Shown here one piece after another: positions 8,238-17,132 of a DNA stretch of 29,283 nt (positions are counted from its first letter, which is position 1; each line of letters begins with the position of its first letter). A model generated the notes under the pieces. The model was not told the DNA's origin, ran no database searches, and saw only the letters and a program-made list of their open reading frames with translations. Location of the stretch: positions 1 through 29,283 of the forward strand of contig JBLNDG010000254.1 in the NCBI GenBank assembly GCA_050261415.1. The letters are read 5' to 3'. The position numbers and the translations under genes are program-made. Origin of the DNA: JBLNDG01 sp050261415 (GTDB taxonomy: Bacteria; Bacillota; Clostridia; Lutisporales; Lutisporaceae).

Positions 8238-9230
8238 TCATGGAGCAATTTCACTAAAAATTCCATTCAGCTCCGATTTATTTTTAACCAATGGGAGTGT
8301 AACCATTAGCAGTATTCTCGCCTTAACCGAAGTAAGATCCCCGCCGCTGATAACACCACATTGGCGTAAATCCCAAGGTCCGCAACCCCCACTAGCTCTT
8401 GATACCACAGACCCCATAGGTGAGCGGGGAGTTAAGACGAACGCAGTTTCTTTATCCTGCGCCTTTCTAACACTATCCATAATTTCAGGAGTGACCCCGC
8501 CGCCGCCCGGAAAGCTTTCTATGACTATTCCCCTATATTCATCGGAAACCAGAAAATCTATCAACCTTGAGTTTGTACCTAAGCTAACCTTTATTATTTC
8601 TACGTTCGTTTCCAACCTGTTAATCGGAGTAAATACCTTTCTCAGTATCGGATTCCTGTAGAAAATAACTCTATAATCTGATACCAGCCCCAATGGACCG
8701 GTATTTAATGAAACAAAAGTATTTAAACTAATTTTATGAATTTTGGAAACATCCCTTGCAGCATGAATCTCTCCGCCCATGCAAATCAGGACGCCTTTAT
8801 TCTTGGCTGCAGGTGCTGCAGCAACCAATACTGAGTTAAATATATTTCTTGGTCCATCCGAATCTCTTTCTGAAGCATTCAGCATAGAACCAGTAAAAAC
8901 TAAAGGTTTATCAATATCCCATAAAAGATCGGCCAAAAATGAAGTTTCCTCCATAGTAGCTGTACCTTGCGTGATAACAGCACCTGCATAATCTTCTTCA
9001 TTAAGCTTTGCTTTAATAAGCTCAACAAGGTCTAAAATCTGATGCGGCTCTAAAGCAAAGCTTAATGTATTACAAAACTGCACGGGCTCCAGTTCAGCAA
9101 ACTTATCTATTCCAATAAGAGATGAACTAAGCTCTTTAGCAGTTATAGCAGGTGAATATCCTTTTTCATTATCATATTTTGATGAGATTGTCCCGCCTGT
9201 AGAAACAATCAATACTTTTGGCTTTTTCAT
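8238..9230 (-). CDS. Asparaginase/glutaminase-fold amidohydrolase with altered active site
   Basis: The protein is 330 aa, the normal length of a bacterial asparaginase. Seen are the nucleophile loop TGGTI (Thr14), the second motif QGTATMEET (Thr90), and ARDVSK with Lys163. In L-asparaginases the second motif is HGTDT, and the Asp holds the substrate alpha-amino group. Here that Asp is Ala91 (codon GCT, 8958-8960 on the complement) and the preceding His is Gln88. The catalytic Thr-Thr-Lys set remains, so amide hydrolysis is plausible, but a substrate with no free alpha-amino group is expected, for example an N-carbamoyl or succinamate-like acid. No signal peptide is seen, so it is cytoplasmic. 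The start overlaps the preceding gene's ribosome-site region by design: GAGGA lies inside the end of the upstream gene. Confidence 0.85.
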   Translation of the reverse strand: MKKPKVLIVSTGGTISSKYDNEKGYSPAITAKELSSSLIGIDKFAELEPVQFCNTLSFALEPHQILDLVELIKAKLNEEDYAGAVITQGTATMEETSFLADLLWDIDKPLVFTGSMLNASERDSDGPRNIFNSVLVAAAPAAKNKGVLICMGGEIHAARDVSKIHKISLNTFVSLNTGPLGLVSDYRVIFYRNPILRKVFTPINRLETNVEIIKVSLGTNSRLIDFLVSDEYRGIVIESFPGGGGVTPEIMDSVRKAQDKETAFVLTPRSPMGSVVSRASGGCGPWDLRQCGVISGGDLTSVKARILLMVTLPLVKNKSELNGIFSEIAP

Positions 9231-9232
9231 AT

Positions 9233-10261
9233 TTAATCCTCGTTGCAGAATACGGCTGCCCTTAGAACATTATCCAATCTTTGATCCATAACCTCAAAAG
9301 CCCTGGCTACCTCGCTTAATGGGAATTTGTGAGTAATAAGCGGTTCAATCTTAATCTTTTTTTGTTCCAACAAGTTTACTGCTTTCGGATAAAATCCGAA
9401 TCCTCCCTTTGTACCTATCATAGAAATTTCTTTGCTGTAAAAATCCTTTTGAGGCAATCCGTCTATTTTATTGAAAGAAGTACCGTACTGGACAACTGTT
9501 CCACCCTTTTTAACCATTCTTATACATGACAATATGCTTGATACAGTACCGGAGGACTCAATTACAACATCAAAGCCTATGTTTCCTGTCCTCTTCAGCA
9601 GATTCTTTTCCCAGTCCGGATCCTGCTTTATATTTACGGTAAAATCAGCTCCCAGGCCTTCTGCTATTTTCAATCTTGAATCTCTAGTTCCAACCATGAC
9701 TACATCCCTTGCGCCTGCGAGCTTGCATAGCTGCAGCATAATAAGGCCGCTGTAGCCAGGTCCTACAAGCAATACACTATCGCCGAGCTTTAATCCCGAG
9801 CGATCCAATGCTCTTAAAGCAGTAGCAACACCAACTACCCCTTGAGCTTCTATGGAAGACACATCTTTGCTTATTTTAAGCAGTACATTTTCCGGTACAA
9901 TTATATATTCTGCCAAGGAACCGTCTATAGTCCTTCCCAGCATATTAGGTGCTTCGCAATATGAAGTCAATCCAATGTGGCACCAATGGCATTTGCCGCA
10001 GCCCCAGCTTGCCTGGGAAACTACATGATCGTTTACGCTTACCCTGCTGACTTTGTCTCCTATTGCCGCTACTATACCGTTGTATTCATGGCCTAATACA
10101 ACGTCTTTCTTTGCCGCATAGTCCCCACGGTATACAGAGACATCAGTCCCGCAAATTCCCACGCAATCGACCTTTACCAATACTTCATTCGGTTCAAGCT
10201 CTGGTAGAGTAACATCAACGATATCTAATTTCTTTACTTCTCTTAATATACTGGTTTTCAT
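9233..10261 (-). CDS. Zinc-dependent alcohol dehydrogenase, threonine/sorbitol-dehydrogenase-like (second)
   Basis: A 342-aa MDR dehydrogenase with catalytic zinc residues Cys37 (CGICGTD) and GHE at 57-59, and structural cysteines at 88, 91, 94 and 102. The cofactor region GPGYSG lies near 167-172. ATG at 10261 follows AGGGGTGA by 7 nt. The stop codon ends 2 nt before the asparaginase-like start, so the two are translationally coupled. The permease gene ends 14 nt upstream. The family oxidises secondary alcohols of polyols or threonine; the actual substrate is not readable. Confidence 0.88.
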   Translation of the reverse strand: MKTSILREVKKLDIVDVTLPELEPNEVLVKVDCVGICGTDVSVYRGDYAAKKDVVLGHEYNGIVAAIGDKVSRVSVNDHVVSQASWGCGKCHWCHIGLTSYCEAPNMLGRTIDGSLAEYIIVPENVLLKISKDVSSIEAQGVVGVATALRALDRSGLKLGDSVLLVGPGYSGLIMLQLCKLAGARDVVMVGTRDSRLKIAEGLGADFTVNIKQDPDWEKNLLKRTGNIGFDVVIESSGTVSSILSCIRMVKKGGTVVQYGTSFNKIDGLPQKDFYSKEISMIGTKGGFGFYPKAVNLLEQKKIKIEPLITHKFPLSEVARAFEVMDQRLDNVLRAAVFCNED

Positions 10262-10275
10262 ATTGAGTCACCCCT

Positions 10276-12222
10276 TTAGCCTGCAATTTGTGCAGTGTTT
10301 TCTTTTTTATATAATTTCTTGCCTGCAAAATATCCTATTGCAATCAGCACAATTCCAATAATATCGGTTTTTAGACCCGGTATAATCAAGCATATGCCCC
10401 CAACCATAAGCATTGCTCTTCCAACCATGTGCAAGGGCTGTTTGAACCAGCCTTCGGTAGACATTGCGATGCCATATGCACCTGCCAGTGAAGTTATAAC
10501 TACCCAAACTATTTCTAATGGTTGTCCCTGCAGGAATATTGCCGGAGAGTATACCATTACGAAGGGAATAATAAAGCCTACTATAGCCATTCTGAATGCT
10601 ACAAAGCTTACTGTTACAGGATTTGCTTTAGCTATTGCCCCAGCCGGATATGCAGCTAATGCTACCGGAGGAGTGATACCGCTCAAGCAAGCAAAGTAAA
10701 ATATAAACATGTGGGCCGATAATGGGCTGATGCCCATTTGAGCTAATGCAGGAGCCATTATGGCTGCTCCTACCAGATAACATGCTGTGGTAGGAAGTCC
10801 CATGCTGAGTATTATTATTATTATGGCGGTCAATATTAGTGCCAATAATAAACTTGAACCAGCCAGCGTAATTATCAAGCTTGACAGCTTAAGGCCTACG
10901 CCTGTCATAGAAACCAATGCCATTATTATACCTGCAGAAGCACATGCGGCAATTACTTCCAAAGAACCGTTAAGGCCGGCTTGTAATGCATCAAGTATAC
11001 TTTTAAGACCCATTCTTGTTGATTTTTTAAACCAAGAGACCACTATACAGGCTATAATCGAAAGAAAAGCTGATTTAATTGGAGTAGCTCCCATAACAAT
11101 AAGAGTATATAACAATACTAATAACGGAATAACCAAATGACCCTTGCTGCTTACCACATCCTTTATTTTTGGGAGCTCTGATGCCTTCAAGCCTACTAAT
11201 CCGTCTTTACCGGCTCTCAAATCGATTACAAACCAGGCAGTTATGAAATACAACAATGCCGGAAGTGCTGCAGCAACCATTATATTTGTATATGGAACAC
11301 CGATCATTTCTGCCATTAAAAAGGCTCCGGCTCCCATTACAGGAGGCATTATCTGACCGCCGGTAGAAGCAACCGCTTCAACTGCACCTGCATATTCTTT
11401 CCTGAATCCTGATTTTTTCATCATTGGAATAGTCATAGTTCCTGTTGTTACAACATTGGCAATTCCGCTTCCGGATATAGTCCCGAAAAGTGCGCTTGAA
11501 AGAACAGCGACTTTTGCGGGACCTCCTCTTAATCTGCCTGCAATTGCATAGGAAAAATCAGTATATAATTCTCCCGCACCGGAGTTTTTCAGGAATGACC
11601 CGAATAGTATAAAAAGTACTACATAAGTAGAAGAAACGCCTATAGGCATCCCAAATATACCATCAATATTGAATGCATAACTGATTATTTTTTTTACTGA
11701 ATAGTCCCTTCCCATAAACATGCCCGGGAAGTAGCTCCCAAACTTTGCATAAATCAAAAAAGCCAGGACTACAATTACCAAAGGCCAACCCAAAACTCTT
11801 TTAGTAATTGCCAAAACCAAAAGTATCGCTAACGCACCAAATATTAAGTCTCCTTGTGTTGGGTTTACGCCGGCCCTTAAGATAAAATCATGGTCTTGTA
11901 CAAGTACATATCCGGCTACAGCAAAACCAGCAATAGCCATTAGTATGTCAAAAAATGTAATCTTCATTTTTTTGTTAAAGCCGGGATAGAGTAACGGTAT
12001 CAATATAAATCCGAACAAAAGATGTATGTTTCGTAATACGATTACTGAAGTTGCAGCGATACCCAAAGCATAAATGTGCCAAAGAGAGCCTGCTATTGCA
12101 ATCCATGATACTATAAGAGCCGTCTTACCGGTAAAAGTCCTTTTTCTGGCTTCATATTGATCTAAAAGCTCTTGAACTTTGGCTTCCTCATCTGTTTTTG
12201 GATTTTCCACGTTTTGAGCCAT
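10276..12222 (-). CDS. TRAP transporter permease, fused small and large membrane subunits (TAXI type)
   Basis: The product is 648 aa of mostly hydrophobic sequence, with about 16 or more predicted membrane spans. It fuses the DctQ-like and DctM-like subunits, as is usual for TAXI-type TRAP systems, which use an ion gradient. Features are a charged cytoplasmic N-terminus (1-35), then repeated glycine-rich helices such as GSGIANVVTTG and the GLPTTACYL segment near the second half-domain. ATG at 12222 has GAGGTG upstream. It follows the binding-protein gene across a 166-nt gap holding a strong hairpin. With that lipoprotein it forms the cluster's uptake system, probably for an organic acid. Confidence 0.92.
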   Translation of the reverse strand: MAQNVENPKTDEEAKVQELLDQYEARKRTFTGKTALIVSWIAIAGSLWHIYALGIAATSVIVLRNIHLLFGFILIPLLYPGFNKKMKITFFDILMAIAGFAVAGYVLVQDHDFILRAGVNPTQGDLIFGALAILLVLAITKRVLGWPLVIVVLAFLIYAKFGSYFPGMFMGRDYSVKKIISYAFNIDGIFGMPIGVSSTYVVLFILFGSFLKNSGAGELYTDFSYAIAGRLRGGPAKVAVLSSALFGTISGSGIANVVTTGTMTIPMMKKSGFRKEYAGAVEAVASTGGQIMPPVMGAGAFLMAEMIGVPYTNIMVAAALPALLYFITAWFVIDLRAGKDGLVGLKASELPKIKDVVSSKGHLVIPLLVLLYTLIVMGATPIKSAFLSIIACIVVSWFKKSTRMGLKSILDALQAGLNGSLEVIAACASAGIIMALVSMTGVGLKLSSLIITLAGSSLLLALILTAIIIIILSMGLPTTACYLVGAAIMAPALAQMGISPLSAHMFIFYFACLSGITPPVALAAYPAGAIAKANPVTVSFVAFRMAIVGFIIPFVMVYSPAIFLQGQPLEIVWVVITSLAGAYGIAMSTEGWFKQPLHMVGRAMLMVGGICLIIPGLKTDIIGIVLIAIGYFAGKKLYKKENTAQIAG

Positions 12223-12341
12223 AAAAACACCTCACTATCAATCCATATTTTTTCCGCAAATCTTTATCAACATATAATTAAGACAAAAAGTTTAACAGGT
12301 ACTATTTCAAAAACTACCACTTTTCCACCCTATTTTATTAG

Positions 12342-12380
12342 ATGTGCACCTATAGGAGCAGTAATCCTACAGGTGCACAT
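12342..12380 (-). other. Hairpin between binding-protein and permease genes
   Basis: Arms 12342-12357 and 12365-12380 form a 16-bp stem in minus-strand RNA with one G-U pair and a 7-nt loop. It begins 8 nt after the binding-protein stop. The sequence after it (CTAATAAAATAGGG) has no U-run, so it is likely a 3' stabiliser or partial attenuator giving more binding protein than permease, as known in other transport operons. Confidence 0.7.
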
Positions 12381-12388
12381 ATCATGAA

Positions 12389-13441
12389 TCAGTTCTTTGG
12401 AGGTGGAGGCAAAACAGGCAGTTCAACGCCCTTCTCCTCATAGTACTTCTTAGCGCCCGGATGCAACGGCAGATTCATATACTTTACATTTTTTAAATCA
12501 GTCTCAATAAAGCTAGCGTGTGCATTATGAATAGCATCAACATTTTCCCAGGTTGTCTTAACCAGCTCATATACAAAGTCTTCCGGGAGGTCCGGCGAGC
12601 AAGCAATGAAGTTCCAGCCCTGAAGTGCCTTGTAGTCTGTTGTCATAGCCTTATATGTGCCGCTCTTGAGAATACCTACGTTATAATACGGGTTATCGTC
12701 TTGGAATTTTTTTAGCTCTTCATCGCTAAATCCAAAGAATTTAAGCGGATGCTGCAATTCCAATTCCTGAATAAATGAAGCAGGGTGCCCTGCAAGGTAA
12801 AATACAGCATCAACCAAACCATCCGCCAGCATTCCGCCTACGTCATCCCAGTTTGCATTTACAATTTCTTTAGGTTTAATACCGAAGTAATCAACTAACT
12901 CTCTTCCTGTAAAGTCACTTCCGCCGCCTGCATATCCAAAGGATATGATTTTCCCATCCAGATCCTTTATGGAATTAATATCTTTATGCTCCGCTGTTGT
13001 GAACCATACACCCTCATAAGAATAAGAAGGGAATAGTGAATTAACTTTCTGATACTTAGTGCCCTTAGCCCAGGTCAGCCCATAGTAGCCAGGGTACGTT
13101 TGGAATGTAGAAGTTATACCAAAATCAGTATCCCCTGAGTCGATAGTCTGCATGTTTTGTGAGGATCCGCCGGGTTCCACGGTCATATTCAGCCCGGGGA
13201 TTTTCTGCATCAGCATGTTACTCCAAGCTGCAGTATAAGTTACAAACAAGCTTCCAGCCGATGCACTTCCTACTGCAAATACCTTTTTGGGAATTTCCAC
13301 CTTGGCTTCTGATGTTGCTGCTGGTGCCGCAGCTGCCGGTGCTGTTTCTGCTTTTTTGGGAGCACAGCCCACTCCCAGGATCATTGATGCAACTAGAATA
13401 CAAGCAAGTAACACGAGTCCACTTTTCCTGATCTTCTTCAT
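12389..13441 (-). CDS. TRAP transporter solute-binding lipoprotein, TAXI family
   Basis: A 350-aa extracytoplasmic receptor. Residues 1-26 are a lipoprotein signal: KKIRK, a hydrophobic core, and Cys26 in LGVGC, a slightly atypical lipobox. An Ala/Pro-rich linker (27-46) follows. The mature domain starts with FAVGSASAGSLFVTY, typical of TAXI proteins, and includes EPGGSSQNMQ, GDTDFG and FGYAGGGSDF. ATG at 13441 has a very strong GGAGGAGG site. It lies 156 nt after the M24 gene and just before the fused permease. The ligand is unknown; TAXI receptors elsewhere bind organic acids and amino-acid-like molecules. Confidence 0.92.
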   Translation of the reverse strand: MKKIRKSGLVLLACILVASMILGVGCAPKKAETAPAAAAPAATSEAKVEIPKKVFAVGSASAGSLFVTYTAAWSNMLMQKIPGLNMTVEPGGSSQNMQTIDSGDTDFGITSTFQTYPGYYGLTWAKGTKYQKVNSLFPSYSYEGVWFTTAEHKDINSIKDLDGKIISFGYAGGGSDFTGRELVDYFGIKPKEIVNANWDDVGGMLADGLVDAVFYLAGHPASFIQELELQHPLKFFGFSDEELKKFQDDNPYYNVGILKSGTYKAMTTDYKALQGWNFIACSPDLPEDFVYELVKTTWENVDAIHNAHASFIETDLKNVKYMNLPLHPGAKKYYEEKGVELPVLPPPPKN

Positions 13442-13597
13442 AAGTTAATTCCTCCTCCAATATTTAAGACTTTTATGGGATTAATTAAATCTTTTACCCT
13501 TGTGGTATTTTTGTTTTACCAATAGTCCGGTGTAATGGATAGATGTGTCTATACAAAGAAAACAAGTGCTAAAACCCATTTAATGTTTCTTAGAAAA

Positions 13598-14803
13598 CTA
13601 ACCTAACAATTCGTCACAATAAGGATAGCGTGATAATATTTCATTTCCTGTTTCAGTTACGAGAATTGTATCTTCTATACGTACTCCGCCGCCTCCAGGA
13701 ACGTTAGGTACCAGAATAGCCGGCTCACATGAGAAAATCATGCCGGGCTGGAATTCGAATACATTTCCGCCGGTAGCAGCTATTTCACCGATAAGCGGTG
13801 CTTCAAGCCCGGATACGCCTATGGAGTGTCCTAATACTCCATGGAATCCCCACTCTTCAAAGCCATGCTTCTTGATAACATTACGTGCTGCGATATTTAA
13901 TTCTTCGTTGGTGTGTCCCGGCTTGAGAAGTTCATGAACAACCATCATTTCCTCATAAACTGCATTGTATATCCTCTTCTGCATGTCATTTGGCTTACCA
14001 TGCACTACTGTCCTGGTAGTATCAGAGAAGTATCCGTTGAAGCAGCCGCCGAGGTCCATGAATACCAAATCGCCGGGAAGAACTTTTCTGTCTGAAGCGA
14101 AACGATGAAGTGGTGCTGTTTCCTCTCCTGAGGTCACTATAAGGTTACACTGTGGTACTTCCATGCCGTATGAGTAGAAGACCTTCATAACTTCACCCAA
14201 TATTTCACAGTTTCTTGCACCAGTCTTGATATGATCAATAGCAGCTTGCTGACCAATAGCTGCTATTATGGAGGACTCCCTCATTAATTTTATCTCTTCG
14301 GCGTTTTTTACTGCTTTAGCTTCTATAACACATGCATCGCCGTCAACAATTTCACAGTTTGGAAGTGCAGCTCTGAGTTTTTCAAGCATTACGAAAGTAC
14401 CAGCGTCTACGCCTAGTCTTCCTTTTGTAAAACCTTGTTCTTTAAGTGTTTGAACAAATTGTTTTATCATGGTATCGACAATACCGGGTTCTTCCATTGT
14501 TCCGCATGGTTTGATTTCTTCCGGCTTCATCCAGGTCATCGTAGCACGGCAGCGTGGTGCGTCACCACTTGTAACATAAAGAACCGGTCTGCTGGTCTGA
14601 GTCATCATTGATGCGTTTCTTGATAAAAAGCTTATTGGCCACCAAAGAGGTCTCATGTTGGTCATATACCTTATGTTTTCAGCTCTGAAGGTGATCAATG
14701 CATCAAGATTATGTTTCTTCATTGTCTGGCGCAAACGTTCTGTACGCATTTCCCGCATTTTTACAAAGTCTACTCTATCTACCCAATCTACTGCAAAATT
14801 CAT
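13598..14803 (-). CDS. M24-family metallohydrolase (Xaa-Pro peptidase/creatinase-like)
   Basis: The 401-aa product has an N-terminal creatinase-type domain (about 15-160) and a C-terminal pita-bread domain. All five metal ligands are visible: Asp250 and Asp261 (MDLGG and SDTTRT), His326 (GHSIG), Glu360 (SCEPA) and Glu377 (RIEDT). Members include proline dipeptidases, creatinase and the DMSP lyase DddP, and the fold does not decide between them. It is the first gene after the sigma-54 promoter, about 70 nt of leader, with ATG at 14803 after AAGGAGG. First place in a catabolic operon suggests action on the imported compound or a peptide-like conjugate. No signal peptide, so cytoplasmic. Confidence 0.88.
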   Translation of the reverse strand: MNFAVDWVDRVDFVKMREMRTERLRQTMKKHNLDALITFRAENIRYMTNMRPLWWPISFLSRNASMMTQTSRPVLYVTSGDAPRCRATMTWMKPEEIKPCGTMEEPGIVDTMIKQFVQTLKEQGFTKGRLGVDAGTFVMLEKLRAALPNCEIVDGDACVIEAKAVKNAEEIKLMRESSIIAAIGQQAAIDHIKTGARNCEILGEVMKVFYSYGMEVPQCNLIVTSGEETAPLHRFASDRKVLPGDLVFMDLGGCFNGYFSDTTRTVVHGKPNDMQKRIYNAVYEEMMVVHELLKPGHTNEELNIAARNVIKKHGFEEWGFHGVLGHSIGVSGLEAPLIGEIAATGGNVFEFQPGMIFSCEPAILVPNVPGGGGVRIEDTILVTETGNEILSRYPYCDELLG

Positions 14804-14884
14804 GCTTTTTTCCTCCTTATTATGTTTGCAAGTTTACATTAATAAAAGTGATTCGCGAACCAATTTTGTACAACTATCTATATT

Positions 14885-14900
14885 AGCAATTCCTATGCCA
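14885..14900 (-). promoter_or_regulatory. Sigma-54 (-24/-12) promoter
   Basis: The minus strand reads TGGCATAGGAATTGCT, which matches the sigma-54 consensus TGGCAYRNNNNTTGCW at every defined position. It lies about 82 nt upstream of the M24 start, with an expected transcription start near 14875. An adjacent sigma-54 activator gene supports it. Confidence 0.88.
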
Positions 14901-14938
14901 ACCAAAAACATAATAGTTTCAGTAATTATCAGCACAAT

Positions 14939-14980
14939 TTGTCCGTATTTGGGTATCTTTATGGGACAATCCCGGACAAT
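14939..14980. promoter_or_regulatory. Candidate upstream activator sites
   Basis: Three copies of a GGACAA-type motif lie 40-80 bp upstream of the -24 element: TTGTCCG (14939-14945), GGGACAAT (14963-14970) and CGGACAAT (14973-14980). The first and third form a 7-bp inverted repeat; the last two are direct repeats 10 bp apart, one helical turn. Position and symmetry fit enhancer sites for the activator encoded immediately upstream. Confidence 0.6.
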
Positions 14981-14982
14981 CG

Positions 14983-17094
14983 CTATGCAGAAGTCAAACC
15001 TCTTTCATATTGCTTCAGCAATGCTCTGCCCATATCCTTTATATATGTACCGTCACCGGTTTTGCTTTGTACCAGTTCAAACTCCTTCATTATCAGAAGA
15101 TATCTTTTTATCTGGCTTTCGCTCATACTTACACCGGTCTTTTCAAGTTCAATGCTTAAACCTTTTCTTGTCCATTTAAAAGGAGGAGAATCAAGGGCTT
15201 TAAGAATATTAACGAAAGTTGATATCTGACTATACGCTTCCAGCCTTTGGATAAGTTCATCGATAGATGTATCTTTAACTGTTAATGTTTTATTAATTTT
15301 ATTCCGTATAATATTTAGGAGTTCTTCCTCCCAATCCATATCAAGCTGAATAAAGTTTGCCATATATTCTGCCATATTTCGCAATTCTCTTACATTACCA
15401 GGCCAATTATAAGATTCAAGTCCTACTTTTAAATCATCCGGGAATTCCTTAAAATCAACATGAAACTGATTTTTAAGAATATTGATAAATAAAGGAAAAA
15501 TATCCTCTGTCCTTTCTCTGAGGGGCGGAATCCTGAGCGGAAGCACACTTAAACGGTAATATAAGTCCTGACGGAATGTACCTTCATTTACCATAACCTG
15601 AAGATCCCGGTTTGTTGCTGCTATAATCCGAATATCTACCGGTATAACCTGTGAACCCCCTACGGGAAGTATCTGGCGCTCCTGTATAACTCTCAATACT
15701 TTCTTCTGTATGTTTATAGGTGCATCACCGATTTCATCCAGGAATATAGTGCCTTTGTGGGCCAATGCAAATAAGCCTGGCTTCCCCCCTTTTCTGGCTC
15801 CGGTAAAGGCACCATCCTCATAACCAAACAGCTCCGACTCGCAGAGGCTTTCGCTGAGGGCTGCAAAATTCACAGCAACAAAGGCTTCGCCTGCCCTCTC
15901 TGAGGCATTGTGTATTGCTTGAGCCAGGAGTTCCTTACCGGTACCGCTTTCACCCTCTATCAATATTGTTGAATTACTTTTGGCAAATTGCCGGGCTTTC
16001 AGTATAAGCTGCTCCATTATTCTGGACTTAAATAATATATTCTCAAACTTATATTCAGCAATAAGCCCCCTCTCATGGAGGGAGAACCGGTAATTCTTTT
16101 CTATTCTTTCAATGTTTTTAATATCCTCAACTATTATGATTGTTCCATGGTCTTGACTGAAGCTGCTGTTGTTAATTTCTATATGGCAGTTTTTTCCGTT
16201 GATTGTGTGAAAAAAGTCTTTTCCGGAAGTTTTGCTCTTTTTAAGAATGCTTTTAATATGAGATGAAGAGTTGTTATTGATTTCGAGAAGCTGCCGGGCT
16301 TTTGAATTATAAAAGGATACTTCGTGATTGTGGTCTAATAATACAATCCCCGATTTGAATATGTTAAGCAATTGCTGCAGCTTCTCGGTTAGAAACAAAT
16401 TTTTACTATATTCCTGGGAGTAATGATATAAGAGTTGTAAAGATGGGCGAAAGAAAGCTGATGTAAGTGTGTGTTTGACATTTTCATAAATTTTTAACTC
16501 CATTGATATTTGAATGCAAGTATTTATATCTATTGGCCTTATGCCCAGATTGATTATTTCAAACTCCTGATCAGGTATCAATTGCTCTTCGCCAAAGGTA
16601 ACAACATATTTGCAACCTTTGTTCCATGATTCCATACCGGGGTAATAGGGATAAAACTGAATATGGGTAATTCCAGCCTCTACCAATTGGTCAATCGCCT
16701 GTACTGCAGTTTTATATAGCTTATTGACTACAAGCACTGAAGATCCTGCAGGAACTTCATACAATTTACTCACCATTTCAATATTAATTATTCTGTCTGC
16801 AAAGATTGTTCTTGTTTCCGGGTCAACATACTTTAATGCAATGTCTCTAATATTATGGCTTGTAACAACCACCAGCATGTCGCTTATTTTTGAACCTGGT
16901 ACCAATTCTTCAAAGTAGGTGCTTTTAATATCCACCATATTGCCAAACATTTCCTGAAGCTGTTTTTGAATTGCTATTGCAGTATTGGCCGTTAGCGAAA
17001 GAAGAGTTAATGACAGCAATTGAATACGCCCCCCCATTATTTTCATTAATGTAGCAACTAAGAATATTTTAACATCTTTCGACAAAAAATGCAT
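14983..17094 (-). CDS. Sigma-54-dependent activator, PrpR-like sensor
   Basis: A 703-aa enhancer-binding protein. Residues about 25-200 resemble the PrpR-type sensor domain, about 240-330 a PAS-like domain, and 345-590 the AAA+ sigma-54 domain with Walker A GESGTGKE (381-388), GAFTGA (428-433) and the Walker B stretch FLDEIGD. There is no receiver domain, so it is probably ligand-gated. The last 80 or so residues look like a winged-helix segment rather than the common Fis-type helix-turn-helix. The gene ends 3 nt from the candidate enhancer sites. The start is uncertain: ATG 17094 has only a weak site, while a TTG codon about 26 residues in is preceded by GGGGGG at good spacing. It should activate the operon beginning at 14803. 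Confidence 0.9.
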   Translation of the reverse strand: MHFLSKDVKIFLVATLMKIMGGRIQLLSLTLLSLTANTAIAIQKQLQEMFGNMVDIKSTYFEELVPGSKISDMLVVVTSHNIRDIALKYVDPETRTIFADRIINIEMVSKLYEVPAGSSVLVVNKLYKTAVQAIDQLVEAGITHIQFYPYYPGMESWNKGCKYVVTFGEEQLIPDQEFEIINLGIRPIDINTCIQISMELKIYENVKHTLTSAFFRPSLQLLYHYSQEYSKNLFLTEKLQQLLNIFKSGIVLLDHNHEVSFYNSKARQLLEINNNSSSHIKSILKKSKTSGKDFFHTINGKNCHIEINNSSFSQDHGTIIIVEDIKNIERIEKNYRFSLHERGLIAEYKFENILFKSRIMEQLILKARQFAKSNSTILIEGESGTGKELLAQAIHNASERAGEAFVAVNFAALSESLCESELFGYEDGAFTGARKGGKPGLFALAHKGTIFLDEIGDAPINIQKKVLRVIQERQILPVGGSQVIPVDIRIIAATNRDLQVMVNEGTFRQDLYYRLSVLPLRIPPLRERTEDIFPLFINILKNQFHVDFKEFPDDLKVGLESYNWPGNVRELRNMAEYMANFIQLDMDWEEELLNIIRNKINKTLTVKDTSIDELIQRLEAYSQISTFVNILKALDSPPFKWTRKGLSIELEKTGVSMSESQIKRYLLIMKEFELVQSKTGDGTYIKDMGRALLKQYERGLTSA

Positions 17095-17132
17095 TTATCC
17101 GCGCTCAGTTGGATAAAGAAATCTATGAGGCA

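Noticed and set aside
13442..13597. A second sigma-54 promoter or terminator before the binding-protein gene
   Set aside because: No GG/GC pair at the right spacing and no stem with a T-run was found.
13598..14803. DMSP lyase DddP or creatinase as a specific call for the M24 protein
   Set aside because: Metal ligands are shared by the whole M24 family and no distinguishing residue could be confirmed.
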